A DNA stretch of 64,000 bases, taken from contig MU867065.1 in assembly GCA_033725935.1 (NCBI GenBank), positions 434,001 to 498,000 on the forward strand. Reading direction: 5' to 3'. The notes under the pieces are model-generated. The model made no database searches and was not told where the DNA came from. It was given only the letters and a program-made list of their open reading frames with translations. This DNA is from Cladorrhinum sp. PSN259 (lineage: Eukaryota > Ascomycota > Sordariomycetes > Sordariales > Podosporaceae). Positions 54,219 through 64,000 of the stretch are shown one piece after another. Position 1 is the stretch's first letter. Every line of letters starts with the position of its first letter. The position numbers and the translations under genes were made by a program.

Positions 54219-55949
54219 TTACCAAGGGGACGGTTGCCCCACCCTCCCAGCTTCGGCTGGATGCAGACCAGCAGCATGGGGCAGCGGCAGCGTTGATCTT
54301 GGTCGAGCCTCCACAATGTAGGAAACGCCGTCATCCGAAGCATAGGATGGCGGTCTTGGCACGTTCGCCCTGCCATTGCTGCTCTGTTCGGCTCCTGAAC
54401 TGCTCGAAGAGGTGGTACCAAAGTCATCACTGCTGTAACCTGGCCCTTCGTTGCGCTGCCAGTAGAGGCGAGTTGGGTCGACCCTCTAATTCACACAAGG
54501 TTAGCCTGTCTGCTTCCTTAGTCGGCTATCCAAACGTTGGCTGATACATACCACACTCTCGCGCCAGAGTCCATACGCTGGTGGATTCAGCTTGGTCGCC
54601 GCACTCTCGATACCTGCAGCCTCTTCATCACTTGCCAGCACCACGCGAATCGGTTGACGGGGAATGGCGTAGCCTCCAAACACGGGAGGCGGCTGCATCT
54701 CTGGCAGACCGTTTCGCTGCCGCTGACCAGACTCGAGGTCTCCTTGTGCATTGGCCTTGCGCCGCTTGACAACCAGCATGCACAGCCTAATCAGGCTGTG
54801 ACAAAAGAAGATGGTGATGGCGAGAATTATCAGGACCAGCAGGATGGTGAACGCCTGGCTGTTGATGTTTTTGGTCAAGGCAAGTGAAAGATCTATGTTT
54901 TGCCGTTAACTTCACAACCCACGCGAGAGATTAAAAAAAAAAAGATGCTACTCACAAACAGTCAGGATGGAAGCCAAAAACATTCCCGAAACGAAACATT
55001 TCAGAATCTGCGACCGAATCCGCCTCGACTTGATCCAAGGGAAACAGAACAAAAAGTTCTTGGGCGGAGGACCGCGGCGGGAGCGAGACGACCCGCTGCT
55101 TCTGCTGCTGGATGTTCGGCTGGTGCTGGTTTCGGTCCCTCCCGTCGTCGTTCCGTCGGCGCGGTGTCGTCTGTGTCGCCTTTCTCTCCTGCTGCTGCTG
55201 CTACCACTTCCGCCGCTTCCTTCGCGCCTGTGTCTCCTCCTACCGCTACCGCTTGACCCACTACCTTCCCTGCGATGCCGTCGTTCCCTGCGTTCCCGAC
55301 GTTCCCTCCTTCGTTCGGATTCTCCGCCTGCTACTACTGCCGGTGCCGGTTCTTGAATTACCGGGACTGGTGGTTGTTGACCGGGCCCCTCCCGAGATGG
55401 GGGGCCATTACTTCCCAGCGTCCAGGTCCGATCAAGATTTGGGAGGTGTAAGCGGGTGCTGGGCAGGTTCTGAGCGCCGATTCGGAAGTCGGGGCTTTTG
55501 GGGCTCTCGACGACCTCGCCTTGTCTATTCCTGTGATAACCGCGACCGCCGATTACTGTTTCGGCCGGGGCACCGTGGAGCCCCTGGCCCGAGTAGCTGG
55601 ATGATGCTGGACGGAAGAAGCCTCCTGCTGAGGGGCGGAGGTAGGATGATAGACGAGAGAAGTGGGACTGTTGCGCGGCGGGACGTTCGGTCATCTCTGG
55701 GTTGGGGTTGTAGGCGGGATGGTAGTGTGGGCCGCGAGGAGAGAGGGGTGCGCGGTCGTCATCATCGGAGTGGTCGTTGTCATCGTCGAAGGCGTAGGGA
55801 TTGTAATTCTCTCTGAAAGCGGGATGAGGACCTGGTGGTGGTTGCTGCTGTTGTGGCTGTGGATTTGCTGCTGCTGCTGCTGGGCGGGATCGCCCGAAAA
55901 AGTTGAAACGGTCCAGGTTGGGACCTGAATTTCCGAAGGTAAAGTTCAT
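54219..55949 (-). CDS. Fungal two-span membrane protein with Arg/Ser-rich region
   Basis: Three exons: 55949-54956, 54892-54552 and 54485-54219, giving 533 aa. Introns are 63 and 66 bp. The first ~300 residues are Pro/Gln/Asp-rich and then strongly basic with RRERRERRERRHRR-like runs and poly-Ser, so they are probably disordered and cytosolic. A conserved block then follows: PPKNFLFCFPWIKSRRIRSQILKCFVSGMFLASILTVYLALALTKNIN-like (first span), FTILLVLIILAITIFFCHSLIRLCM (second span), YAIPRQPIRVVLASDEEAAGIES, PPAYGLWRESVRVDP and LYWQRNE. I recall this block from an uncharacterised family restricted to filamentous ascomycetes. The start MNFTFGNSGPNLDRFNFFGRSRP also fits that family. The first intron lies inside the first span and the join restores it. 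Function is unknown. Confidence 0.83.
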
Positions 55950-57030
55950 CTTGGAAGGTGAGTTTGATGAATCCTGCTGGGCGTTATGAGACTTGATGAT
56001 GAGACTTGGGCATGCTGTTTGTCCAGTAGACGATGCCCTCCGCTGGCTATGTCTTTGACTACCCGGGGAAAGTTTCCAGTCCACGGAGTATCAAAGTTCA
56101 AGTCAAGTCAGGTGTGGCGACGACGATCAGCCCTTTTTGTCGGGTGACTCTAAAGCCTCTCGGAAATCACGTCGACTTTGTTTATTTTGAGACCCTGCCT
56201 GGATACTGTCGCGTAGTGATACAAAGGGGCGCCCTGTGGCTTTCCGTCTCGTCTTCTCCCTGTGTGAGGTCGCGCCTTGCCGCACAAGTGTGTGCCACTG
56301 ATCAGAAGAAAAAAACAAATATCGAATTGTGGTGTTGTACAAGATGAAAGAAGTGAGTTCGCGCCGCCGGGGGGAGGATGTGTGAGAGGTGTGGGTATCA
56401 GAGTAATAAGATCATGAAATATTCCTCCTTGCTTTTGGCATATCGAGTTCCAGCTTTCTTTTTCCTGCCGTTTTGTGATTCATGCAAGGTGATATAATAA
56501 AACAGAAAATTAATTGGCTACCAGAGCCTATAGAAAATGATGGTGAGGACGGGGGGTCCGAGTGTGTGATGGACGACGACGTCAAGTCGTTGAGAAAGGG
56601 AGAGGAAGAAAAGAAGTAAACAAGGGAAGAATAGAGGGGAAAGGGAAGGGGGTTGAAGTAAAGTAAATTACGAAGGGATGATAAAAAGAGTGGTGATGAT
56701 GTGTGATGTGCCAAATGTGACTCTTTCCAAGGTCGCAGGGATACCCGATGACAACAAGTTGACAGCAACAACAACAGCAAGGCCAGGAACACAAGAAAAA
56801 AAATGGAATGGCCAGACAGGGAACAAGGCACTATCTTTTTTTGTACTGAAGAGATCCAGTCCCAACGAATGAATGAATGGAAGATCACAAAAGGTGAAGT
56901 GAAGTGAAATGGCAGTGGTGGATGGTGAACCTGTCGTTCATTGGGGGGGAAAAAGCTGGGTTGGACCCAAGTTCGGAACTCTAGCCCGTGTTTTGTTTCG
57001 TCGTATGCGGGGGGCAGGGGGATGGACCAA

Positions 57031-57054
57031 TGTGTGTGTATGTGTGTGTGTGTG
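57031..57054. repeat. (TG)n-type microsatellite
   Basis: TG dinucleotide run with one TA interruption, intergenic. Confidence 0.8.
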
Positions 57055-58421
57055 GCGCACAGAACAACCACCACCCACCCACCAAAACTGACGCTACAGG
57101 ACTTACTGGATCATAGCTTTCCACTGAATAACGACTACTGCAGTGGGAGAATTCAAGCACCCACGGATTTTTATCTGCAACCAAATTTGATTTGCTAAGG
57201 GGCTTCCCTCCGATAGAGTGGGATACCTATGTAACCGAGGGATACTGCGCCGACCCTGTCGTCTGATGGAGGGAATGGGAATGGGAATGGTTGCGTTGGA
57301 GGTGGACGAAGGACGATGCAGGGGGGACGGGCTGCCCACTGCAGGTGGTGGTTAAGCTTGGAGCTTTTTTTTGGGTTCTTCACACTGCAGAGGGATGCAC
57401 GAGGGCACTTGGTAAACGGTAGGTATCAGCCACTCGTTCGGCACCAACTTCCCAAAGGTGCAGACGAAGTGGCGAACTGCACACTGGAGGAAGTGCGTGC
57501 GTTGTCGAAGACCAATGGATACAGATTGATGGGATGAAAAAAAAAAGGTACCCGTGGAACAGATTGTATGCCAGGCGGGACCTTGCATGCCGTCTGTCTC
57601 AAGAAGAGAGAGAGCCTCCGGCTCGGGTCGCTTGCTGGTAGTAGTGTATGATGAATGATGAACTTTTGATGAACGTCACAGACACAAGTATGATGATGAT
57701 GGGGATATCAACCAAACTCATCATCGCTCAACAAACACCCCTTTTCGGGTTGCATTTATTCAAGCCAAGTTTATACTCAAATTCTGCAGCAAACTCACAG
57801 ATCTTGACCAATACATCCAACAATTGGTTCTTCATCTCCTCTCCCTCCGTGCCCTCCATTCGGGAACCTGCAGAATCACATAAAACCCCTGAACCCGTGC
57901 CCCCCCTGACTGACCTGAGAGCCGCTTGCCAGAAAAGAGGGATGATTCACATAAATGATTGGCTGTTCGGTAACGCTTTTTCCTGCAACAACACCTCACA
58001 ACCTCAAACCCCTGGGCAATGCACAAGGTGGAGGTGGAGTGGGGCAAAAAAAAAGGGAAGAAGCGTGTTTCACATTTCTCTTCCTTCTTTCTCCATTTTT
58101 TTTTTCACTCTCACATCATCAACCCCCTGAATGCCGGTGTGCACTGAGCACACGCTGGCTGGGTGGTCCGTGTCAGAATTGAATGTTCTGAGAGTTTTTG
58201 ATTGACATTCTGGAACGACCCATCCTCCGGTCTATGTAGGGCGAATGCAACCATATCAGGAAATGCGCATTATGATGCTTCACGAAAATAGCTTGTTGAT
58301 CATCATCGAAAATCCAGATGTAGATGCAATGCAGTGTAGTGCTTTCCACCGTATTATTTCGCCTAGCGTTGTGTAATTACGTAGATGTCTAAAATCTGAT
58401 ATTTGAAATCGACCTCTGTAA

Positions 58422-58491
58422 AAACCCTAAATGAAAGTGAAATTTTGCACGTGATGTGACTTAAGGTTGAGATGGTGAGGTTAGGGTTAGG
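58422..58491. promoter_or_regulatory. Cluster of CCCTAA, CACGTG and TTAGGG motifs with no visible gene
   Basis: AAACCCTAA (58422-58430), CACGTG (58448-58453) and GGTTAGGGTTAGG (58479-58491) lie within 70 bp. The same two motif types are joined in the RPL19 promoter, so this resembles a Tbf1/Cbf1-type promoter. No protein gene starts on either side, which leaves an unannotated RNA gene or a fossil promoter as options. Confidence 0.45.
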
Positions 58492-59037
58492 CGGATGGTT
58501 ATACTCTTACAGCCCTCAAATTGAGAGATGCTTCACTTTCAAGAAATTTCAAGCCAGCCTTTTCGTAAACTTTTCATGGATCGCTTGTAATGCCGTATAT
58601 TGTACATTTCAATACCCTTCACTAGCTTCGCTGTCCCTCCATTTATTTAAGCAGACCATACACGAAAAATGCCATCTGCTTGTTGGCGCGCGCTTATCCT
58701 GATATAGAATTTCCATTTTTGTAAGTCTTAGTGGGTATCAAACTCGCTGCCTCTTCTCGCATGTTTTCGTCTTATACCTCTACTCCTTTGAACGTTTCCC
58801 TTTATAAGCTCTTCCTATAGTTTTTCTTTCACTCCATGCATATCCAAGCGCCCGGCAATTGATGCCTCTTTTAAGATGTCCTGGATCTGACAACATCCCA
58901 AAATATCCGACGGCAATACTAATCGTGACAAGCCAGACGCTGTTGATAGGTTGTGAAGGGTATGACGGCACAACCGCGGCATAGCCTGTTCTATGTTTAC
59001 TGTTCCAGAAGGAGCAGCATTTCTCCGCCAAACCCCT

Positions 59038-60158
59038 TCACTTGAGCTCGCCTAGCAGCATGGTACGATCTGAAGAAGCAGAGAGAACTAAACATCGAGT
59101 CAGCGCAAAGATCATTGTTTGGATTTCACCAGACAAAACTTACTTAATGGGGCAGATCCAGGCGCAAAATCTACCGAGTTGACCGTCCCCTTGTGGCCCG
59201 GAAGCTTGTAAAGCAGCTTCCCAGAACCGCTCTCCCACACAACCGCCGTGCCATCACCAGCACCCACTGCAATCTTCTTCCCCTCAGAGTCCCAGCTGCC
59301 CCGGATCAGGTTCTTCTCCATGCCCAATGGCGCTCCATCAAAAGTGCGAATGTGTCGCTCGGCTGGGGCAAACGGTCGAATGTCCCACGTCCTGGCGGTC
59401 GAATCCATCGCATACGAGAGGAGCTGCTGGCCGTCTGGTGATACCCGAAGAGTCGTAATAGTGTCTTGATGGCCTAACAAGGAATGCACGACCTGCTTCT
59501 TGCGAATATCCCACACCTTGATGTCGTTGTCTATTCCACCAGAATAAATCTCACTGCCTGCTTCGGACACTGCAACGGCTGTTACCGGGAACTCTGTCTC
59601 GATGTAGTGCACCGCATGCTTTGTCCTCGGATCCCAGACTCCAATTGTGCCGTCGTCGCTGCCACTGATGAGGAGTTCCTCGCCGCGCCTACTAATATCC
59701 ATCGTATTTATAATCTCCTCGTGTCCCACGTATCGTCGTATTCTTTGACCCGAAGTAAGATCCCAACTGGCGAGGTGCATGTCTGCCGAGGCTGAGTAGA
59801 TAATTTCTGAATCCCGCGACCACTGGAGGTCGAGAATGGCGCCCTTGTGCCCGCTCAGTACGCCGTAGTTCTCGCAGTCGCCATATGTCCTCCAGAGCAT
59901 TATCGTTCTGTCCATGGACCCGGACGCTATCAAGTTGCCTGTTGGGTCGAATCTGGCCGAAAAGATCTCGCCTGTGTGTCCTGATAGTTCCATCACCGGA
60001 GCTTGAAGGCTGCTCGTCCGGGGCATCGCCTGGATGAGGGCGCCGGAGCTCCCAGACGCGCCGGAGCGGGTGACGGCGCGACTAGAGCCCACATTCTGCC
60101 GCTTTACGACGAGCTGGCCCTCGTTGGGATCTTCGGGAGCGGGTCTCTTTTCTGACAT
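59038..60158 (-). CDS. U5 snRNP 40 kDa WD-repeat protein (SNRNP40 / Cwf17 / Spf38 family)
   Basis: Two exons, 60158-59144 and 59087-59038, with an intron at 59088-59143 (56 bp), giving 354 aa. The last exon begins TTCTCTCTGC and completes the seventh blade as APLILSASSDRTMLLGELK. A second AG 19 nt further in would delete that strand, so the first is used. WD blades visible: LSGHTGEIFSARFDPTG, GSMDRTIMLW, LSGHKGAILDLQWS, SASADMHLASWD, YVGHEEIINTMD, SGSDDGTIGVWD, SGGIDNDIKVWD, LLGHQDTITTLRVSPDG, MDSTARTWDIRPF and GAGDGTAVVW. The N-terminus (KRPAPEDPNEGQLVVKRQ) and the DIRPFAPAERHIRTFDGAPLG segment are typical of this spliceosomal subunit, which associates with Prp8 in U5 and U4/U6.U5 snRNPs. 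Budding yeast lacks it. It is divergent from BET3. Confidence 0.93.
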
Positions 60159-60552
60159 GTTTGGAGATCGTCGATATGGGATGTTGTAGTGACAATTCGA
60201 TAATTGGTAAACTTTGTTATCAGCGTGTCTCGGCGAGGCTTGCGAACGGCGAACGCCAAAAGCAGCTGGATTTTAGATTCACCGCCCCACCTTTCTTTGC
60301 TTGAGGAGCTGGGGGAGGTCCATGCCATCAGTTAGTGGGGCAGTCGTCCCCCACACGAGCACCCTTGTAGCTGGCTAGGGGAACCCAAAGCTGCTGCGGG
60401 CGCATTTCAGGCCATCATCACCGCTTCCACAACAAACTCAATTCAACCTTCGACACTGGGATTTGGCGGTCATTCTTCGCGGCGTCCTTCAATCAATAAT
60501 TGAGTTGATGGCAGCTTACCGCAGACACTTACGCGATTAGTTTAATTCCAAA
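60159..60552. other. Divergent promoter region, U5-40K / BET3
   Basis: A 394 bp shared promoter with no coding feature. Confidence 0.55.
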
Positions 60553-61328
60553 ATGGCGGCGAATAAGGCGTCCCGCCTGGGGGAAGAGTAGGCTGGACCA
60601 TCATCTGTCTGTTCGCACATGGAGACCTATTGCTAACTATGGGTTGTCTTGCTCAGGATCTGGAAGTGAGGATGCTCCTCTCCCAACACTCTCTACACAC
60701 GCTAATTCCCAGAAAGGACGCGCATAGACAAGGTTAACTCGGAGCTCGTCGTTCTCACATATGGCACAATCGTCGCGCAGCTGTGCAAGGACTTTGACAG
60801 CGACTATGTCGAGGTCAACAAGCAGCTCGACAAAATGGGCTACAACATTGGCCTCCGCCTCATTGAAGATTACCTCGCCAAGTCTAACACGGTGCGGCGG
60901 TGTTCGAATTTCAAGGAGACGGCTGAGATGATAGCCAAGGTGCGTTCTGTTACCTGCGGCTGGGTACCGCAGCAAGGGCTGATAAACGGGGCTGGCATGC
61001 CCATATAATATTTTAGGTCGGGTTCAAGATATTTCTCAACGTAACACCGACAATTACGAACTGGACTAGCGACGGCAAGCAATTCTCCCTCGTGTTCGAA
61101 GAGAACCCCTTCGCCGACTTTGTGGAACTCCCAGATGACGGGCGAGCGCAGGACGAACTTTGGTATTCGAATATTCTGTGCGGAGTACTGAGAGGGGCTC
61201 TTGAGATGGTGCAGATGCAGGTGGAGGCGCATTTTATCAGCGATGTCTTGAGGGGCAACGATACGACCGAGATGCGCATCACGCTTGTGCGATACATCGA
61301 CGACGAGCTGCCACCAGAGGACGACTGA
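60553..61328 (+). CDS. BET3: TRAPP complex subunit BET3 (TRAPPC3)
   Basis: Four exons: 60553-60587, 60657-60665, 60717-60939 and 61017-61328, giving 192 aa, the usual length. Exon 2 is a 9-nt microexon (GATCTGGAA) encoding the centre of EEIWK. Intron 1 is 69 bp with GCTAAC. Intron 2 is 51 bp and must use the AG at 60715-60716, because an AG four bases earlier (60711-60712) breaks the frame. Intron 3 is 77 bp. Family motifs: LVVLTYGTIVAQLCKDF, VNKQLDKMGYNIGLRLIEDYLAKS, RCSNFKETAEMIAKVGFKIFLN, WYSNILCGVLRGALEMVQM, VLRGNDTTEMRI and DDELPPEDD. The Cys of AQLC is at the position acylated in Bet3 proteins. BET3 is the core of TRAPP tethering complexes, which activate Ypt1/Rab1 in ER-Golgi traffic. 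Confidence 0.95.
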
Positions 61329-62920
61329 GCTGTTCACATTACGCACTATACCCGGCCAATTTTACTATTGTTAATGGGGGAGATTTGGGCGATGGGTTCG
61401 GCATCTGCAGGTCATGGCATATGGATACAATCTCTCCATTCTGACCAGAGTGTTTGCTCACCCTCGGGGCAATGGGCGGAGGAAGAATAAGCAGTCTTCA
61501 TCCTTCCCGTCCGAACAACAACCACACCTAATTTTGGGGCTGTGGGGTGTTTCCAGGTTGGTTCGCTGCGAAGGATATAAGCGACGGTCCAGAGATGTGG
61601 CCGCAGTAATGCGGAGCGATAGACGTTAGACCGGCGGCCGAACCGCCCGGCCGGACCGATATCGAAACGGCTGCAAGTTATCATGAGCACCCACAACAAT
61701 ATATTATACTTAATTTTGTTCTACTGCTTTGCGTTTTGTTTTTGGAGAGAAAGTATAGGGCTTATGCACGTGTTTTGGACAAAATTTAACCCAGACTCCT
61801 GAGATGCATGTCGTCGGCGGAAAGAATCTGCGCCTCCCTGGCTGTCTATTGTCATCAAATTATGATATCTCACTTTTCGGTGCGTTTTCTGATCAGTGAG
61901 TTTTACCTTCCTGTTTCATGCGGGACATCTTTCACCACACAATTCCCCCTGCATCACGATGTCTAAGCGCTGGGGATATGACTTGCATCTGCAGAAAACC
62001 AGGTCTTCGATTCAACGGCCCACGATGCAGAAATCCAAAACGGCTTCTTCCAGATTTCCATTTGGAGTCAGCGAGCACAAACATGTGTAATTGTTGCACA
62101 ATCTGCGAAAGCGGCTAGGTTGTAAATTGATGGATTGGACACCGCCTTCCCATGGCCAACGGGCTGGGGGTCCTGTGTTGCGTGCGAAGCCCCTTTGACG
62201 AATGGCAAGCCAACGTAATGCTGGGCGTCTCGCCCCTTTAAAACACCGAAAGACGTAGACACCGGGGCAGATGATCATCGGGGCTATCAGAGCCCAGCCA
62301 GACCAGGTTGTGGTGGTCACCTTTGACTGGACGGAGTGGGCGGGAGACACTGCCGGCTGTATGCGGTGGCCAGCGCCAACACGCAAAATCGCCCGGTGCC
62401 CAACAACACGAACCGCTCATCTGGGCGGCTGTGCAACGGAAATGTTCTTTTTTTTCGCCCCAGAGGAATACCTCCCACCACACCACCATTTCGCACATGT
62501 GGTCACGGCACCGCCTTCGGGCGTCCACCCAACCCATGTTGCGAATTTGAGTTGTACACACTGCCACCCGGAGCAGCGAATCCCAGCCCCTGAAATTCCA
62601 GATGTTGTGCAACATGTCTCTTTTCATTTTTTGCCCCTACCAAATGTTTACACATATGTGCACGCATGTGTATCCCATGCCCATTCCTCGGGCCCGTTAT
62701 GTTGGCCACTCCCCCGGCTACTGACTGGCCCTCGACTGGTATATTGTTTGTCTCAAGTCCCGCCCGATCTCCCATATCTTAAAACGTACATCATAAGTTT
62801 ATCAAGTCACCTGAACCCCGCGACCTCAGTTTATCTTCGAAAGATTACCCTCGGCTCATACGACTGGTGCATCATTTTCATCCCAGATTTAATAACAGCG
62901 GAAATAAGCTCAAGTCGATC
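61329..62920. other. Intergenic, no gene seen
   Basis: BET3 3' region, then about 1.5 kb with only short frames on both strands, leading into the promoter of the last gene. Confidence 0.5.
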
Positions 62921-63763
62921 ATGCTTCTCGCCGGCTCCCGCCACTCACACCGTGACTCCCGGCCTGCAGGCCGTGGAACTACTGGTACAGAGAAACAGCC
63001 ACAACAGACCATAAAAACTGCAATGGCCGCCGGGTTGGGCAGCAGTCTGTTCATATTTCGTGGTCTCTCTAGTATCTCGTCACATATTCTGCAAGAAGCA
63101 TCACGACCTTCATCATCGTCATCAACATCATCATCAACAACATCAAGGCAGAGCAGCGAAATGGGTTCCTGCCATTCAAGTCCGGAGGACGGCGCAAGGA
63201 AAGGTCATCGACGGGCCGGTTCTTCAGAATCATCCCAAGCACTCCTCAATCCCCGACCGGCTTCACATTCACAACAGCAACAACAACAACAAAACCACCA
63301 GCAAAAGCACTCCCGGACATATTCCCGCTCACCAAAACCCGAATACCGCCTCCGATTGGAGTGCGCAGACTGCAAGCGCCGAAACGTCATGTGCAGAATC
63401 GCGCCGGATCTGAACTGCAACGGGAATACCTTGGCCTATGCGTCACCGTTATCGCACCGGTCGTCATCGGCATCGGCAGTGGCTGGAAAGCAGCAGCTGA
63501 AGGAGTGGACTCTGACGGTTGATTTCTGCGGGTGGACGGGAAAGAGGGAGACTGCGTTGCAGGTTTTGGGGAAGCACATGAGGATTAATTCTAGTGATGT
63601 GGGGGAGAAGTCTGGATCCGGAAGAGAGGGGAGTAACGGAAAACCGTTTAGGGTTGACGATTTGTTGGAGGAGTTGGATTCGAGGGGGGTAAAATATGAG
63701 AGTTGTATACCGCAGGATGGTCAGGGAGCCGGTGCGCCGGTTAGGGGGTGGGAACGACTTTGA
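62921..63763 (+). CDS. Unknown protein with low-complexity N-terminus and CxxC segment
   Basis: A single-exon frame of 280 aa from the first in-frame ATG (62921); the open frame extends upstream only through non-ATG codons. Residues 1-150 are Ser-, Gln- and Arg-rich, with poly-Ser and a Q7 run. Residues about 155-280 are more ordered: YRLRLECADCKRRNVMCRI has CxxC plus a third Cys, then WTLTVDFCGWTGKRETALQVLGKHM and FRVDDLLEELDSRGVKYESCIPQ. I do not recognise a domain. The ordered half resembles a conserved fungal hypothetical more than a chance frame. Function is unknown. Confidence 0.55.
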   Translation: MLLAGSRHSHRDSRPAGRGTTGTEKQPQQTIKTAMAAGLGSSLFIFRGLSSISSHILQEASRPSSSSSTSSSTTSRQSSEMGSCHSSPEDGARKGHRRAGSSESSQALLNPRPASHSQQQQQQQNHQQKHSRTYSRSPKPEYRLRLECADCKRRNVMCRIAPDLNCNGNTLAYASPLSHRSSSASAVAGKQQLKEWTLTVDFCGWTGKRETALQVLGKHMRINSSDVGEKSGSGREGSNGKPFRVDDLLEELDSRGVKYESCIPQDGQGAGAPVRGWERL

Positions 63764-64000
63764 AGGGATCGCAGTAGTACCGAGGCTGGATTACTCGGGA
63801 ACCTTTTTTTTTTTTCTACGCTCCGGAGTTTTGGGAACGAAAAGGTGATGGGCACTTGGGGACATTCGGGCAATATGGTTTGTGAAGGGAATGGAATGGA
63901 ATGGAATGGGAGAGGAAGCAAGGAAGGATACAGTTCGTGATACCCGGGTTTTAGTTGTCTACAAATCCACACTGAATCAGAGGAAGAAAAGAAAAAACAA
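63764..64000. other. Window end, non-coding
   Basis: 3' region of the preceding gene, with a T-run and a GGAAT-type repeat near 63895-63910. Nothing further was seen. Confidence 0.5.

Larger units (their letters stand above)
55950..59037. other. 3.1 kb region without a supported protein gene
   Basis: Promoter of the membrane protein gene on the left, 3' side of the U5 snRNP gene on the right. It has a TG-rich run (57031-57054), many homopolymer tracts and, at 58422-58491, a cluster of telomere-like and CACGTG motifs. A non-coding RNA gene is possible here (see findings). Confidence 0.5.

Noticed and set aside
56412..57074. 220-codon minus-strand frame
   Set aside because: The translation is built from homopolymer and TG-repeat sequence (His/Thr and Phe/Leu/Ser runs) and has no domain.
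58250..58320. Possible C/D snoRNA on the minus strand (ATGATGA ... CTGA)
   Set aside because: Box spacing is short, no terminal stem forms, and no guide sequence was recognised.
59068..59087. Later acceptor (CTTCAG) for the U5-40K last exon
   Set aside because: It would remove LILSASSD from the seventh blade; the earlier TTTAG acceptor restores it.
62867..62920. Upstream extension of the last protein by 18 residues
   Set aside because: It begins at GTG, not ATG; the first ATG in frame is 62921.
62271..63014. 247-codon plus-strand frame before the last gene
   Set aside because: It overlaps the start of the better-supported frame at 62921 and has no motif or consistent codon use.

Overview
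The window is nuclear DNA of a filamentous ascomycete (Pezizomycotina, most likely a sordariomycete). The evidence is short introns (about 45-240 bp) with GTRNGT donors and CTRAC branch sites, an RPL19-RACK1-GCN1-BET3 gene set, CFEM and other fungus-specific cysteine-rich surface proteins, a DUF3112-type seven-span protein, and a small inverted-repeat transposon family in which one copy carries C-to-T/G-to-A decay like repeat-induced point mutation. The genus cannot be fixed from the sequence alone.

Layout. 0-10 kb: the C-terminal half of GCN1 (cut by the window start), RPL19 with a start codon split by an intron, then mitochondrial serine hydroxymethyltransferase. 11-19 kb: a single-exon isochorismatase/AlkB/GST-like fusion and a single-exon LRR protein kinase of bacterial type, both on the minus strand. 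19-21 kb: RACK1, with a U24-type C/D snoRNA in its fourth intron. 21-27 kb: an AT-richer, transposon-marked stretch with a broken member of a large fungal gene family and two MITE copies. 24-36 kb: a group of single-pass surface proteins (two YRGGCT-type, one orphan transmembrane fragment, one CFEM) with a seven-span protein and the mitochondrial ribosomal protein uL22m between them. 40-47 kb: COX9, SOM1, an XRCC2-like protein divergent from SOM1 across 68 bp, a decayed small locus, and a secreted GH125 mannosidase. 50-64 kb: a seven-knuckle CCHC protein (Gis2/Byr3/CNBP type), a two-span membrane protein with an arginine-rich cytosolic region, the U5 snRNP 40 kDa WD protein, BET3 and one unknown protein. 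Long stretches (36-40, 46.7-50.5, 51.4-54.2, 56-59 kb) show no gene I can support.

How the genes relate. Several act in translation and its control: RPL19, RACK1, GCN1, the CCHC protein and uL22m. RPL19 has a joined TTAGGG plus CACGTG site (Tbf1/Cbf1 type), and CCCTAA motifs lie upstream of RACK1 and the CCHC gene. A similar cluster at 58.4 kb has no visible gene. COX9, SOM1, uL22m and SHMT act in mitochondria.

The observations most worth following are the U24 snoRNA, the tri-domain fusion with Ser at the cysteine-nucleophile position, the bacterial-type LRR kinase, microexons of 9 and 12 nt in BET3 and the CCHC gene, the MITE family with one copy abutting a receptor-like gene, and the orphan telomere-like/E-box cluster at 58.4 kb.
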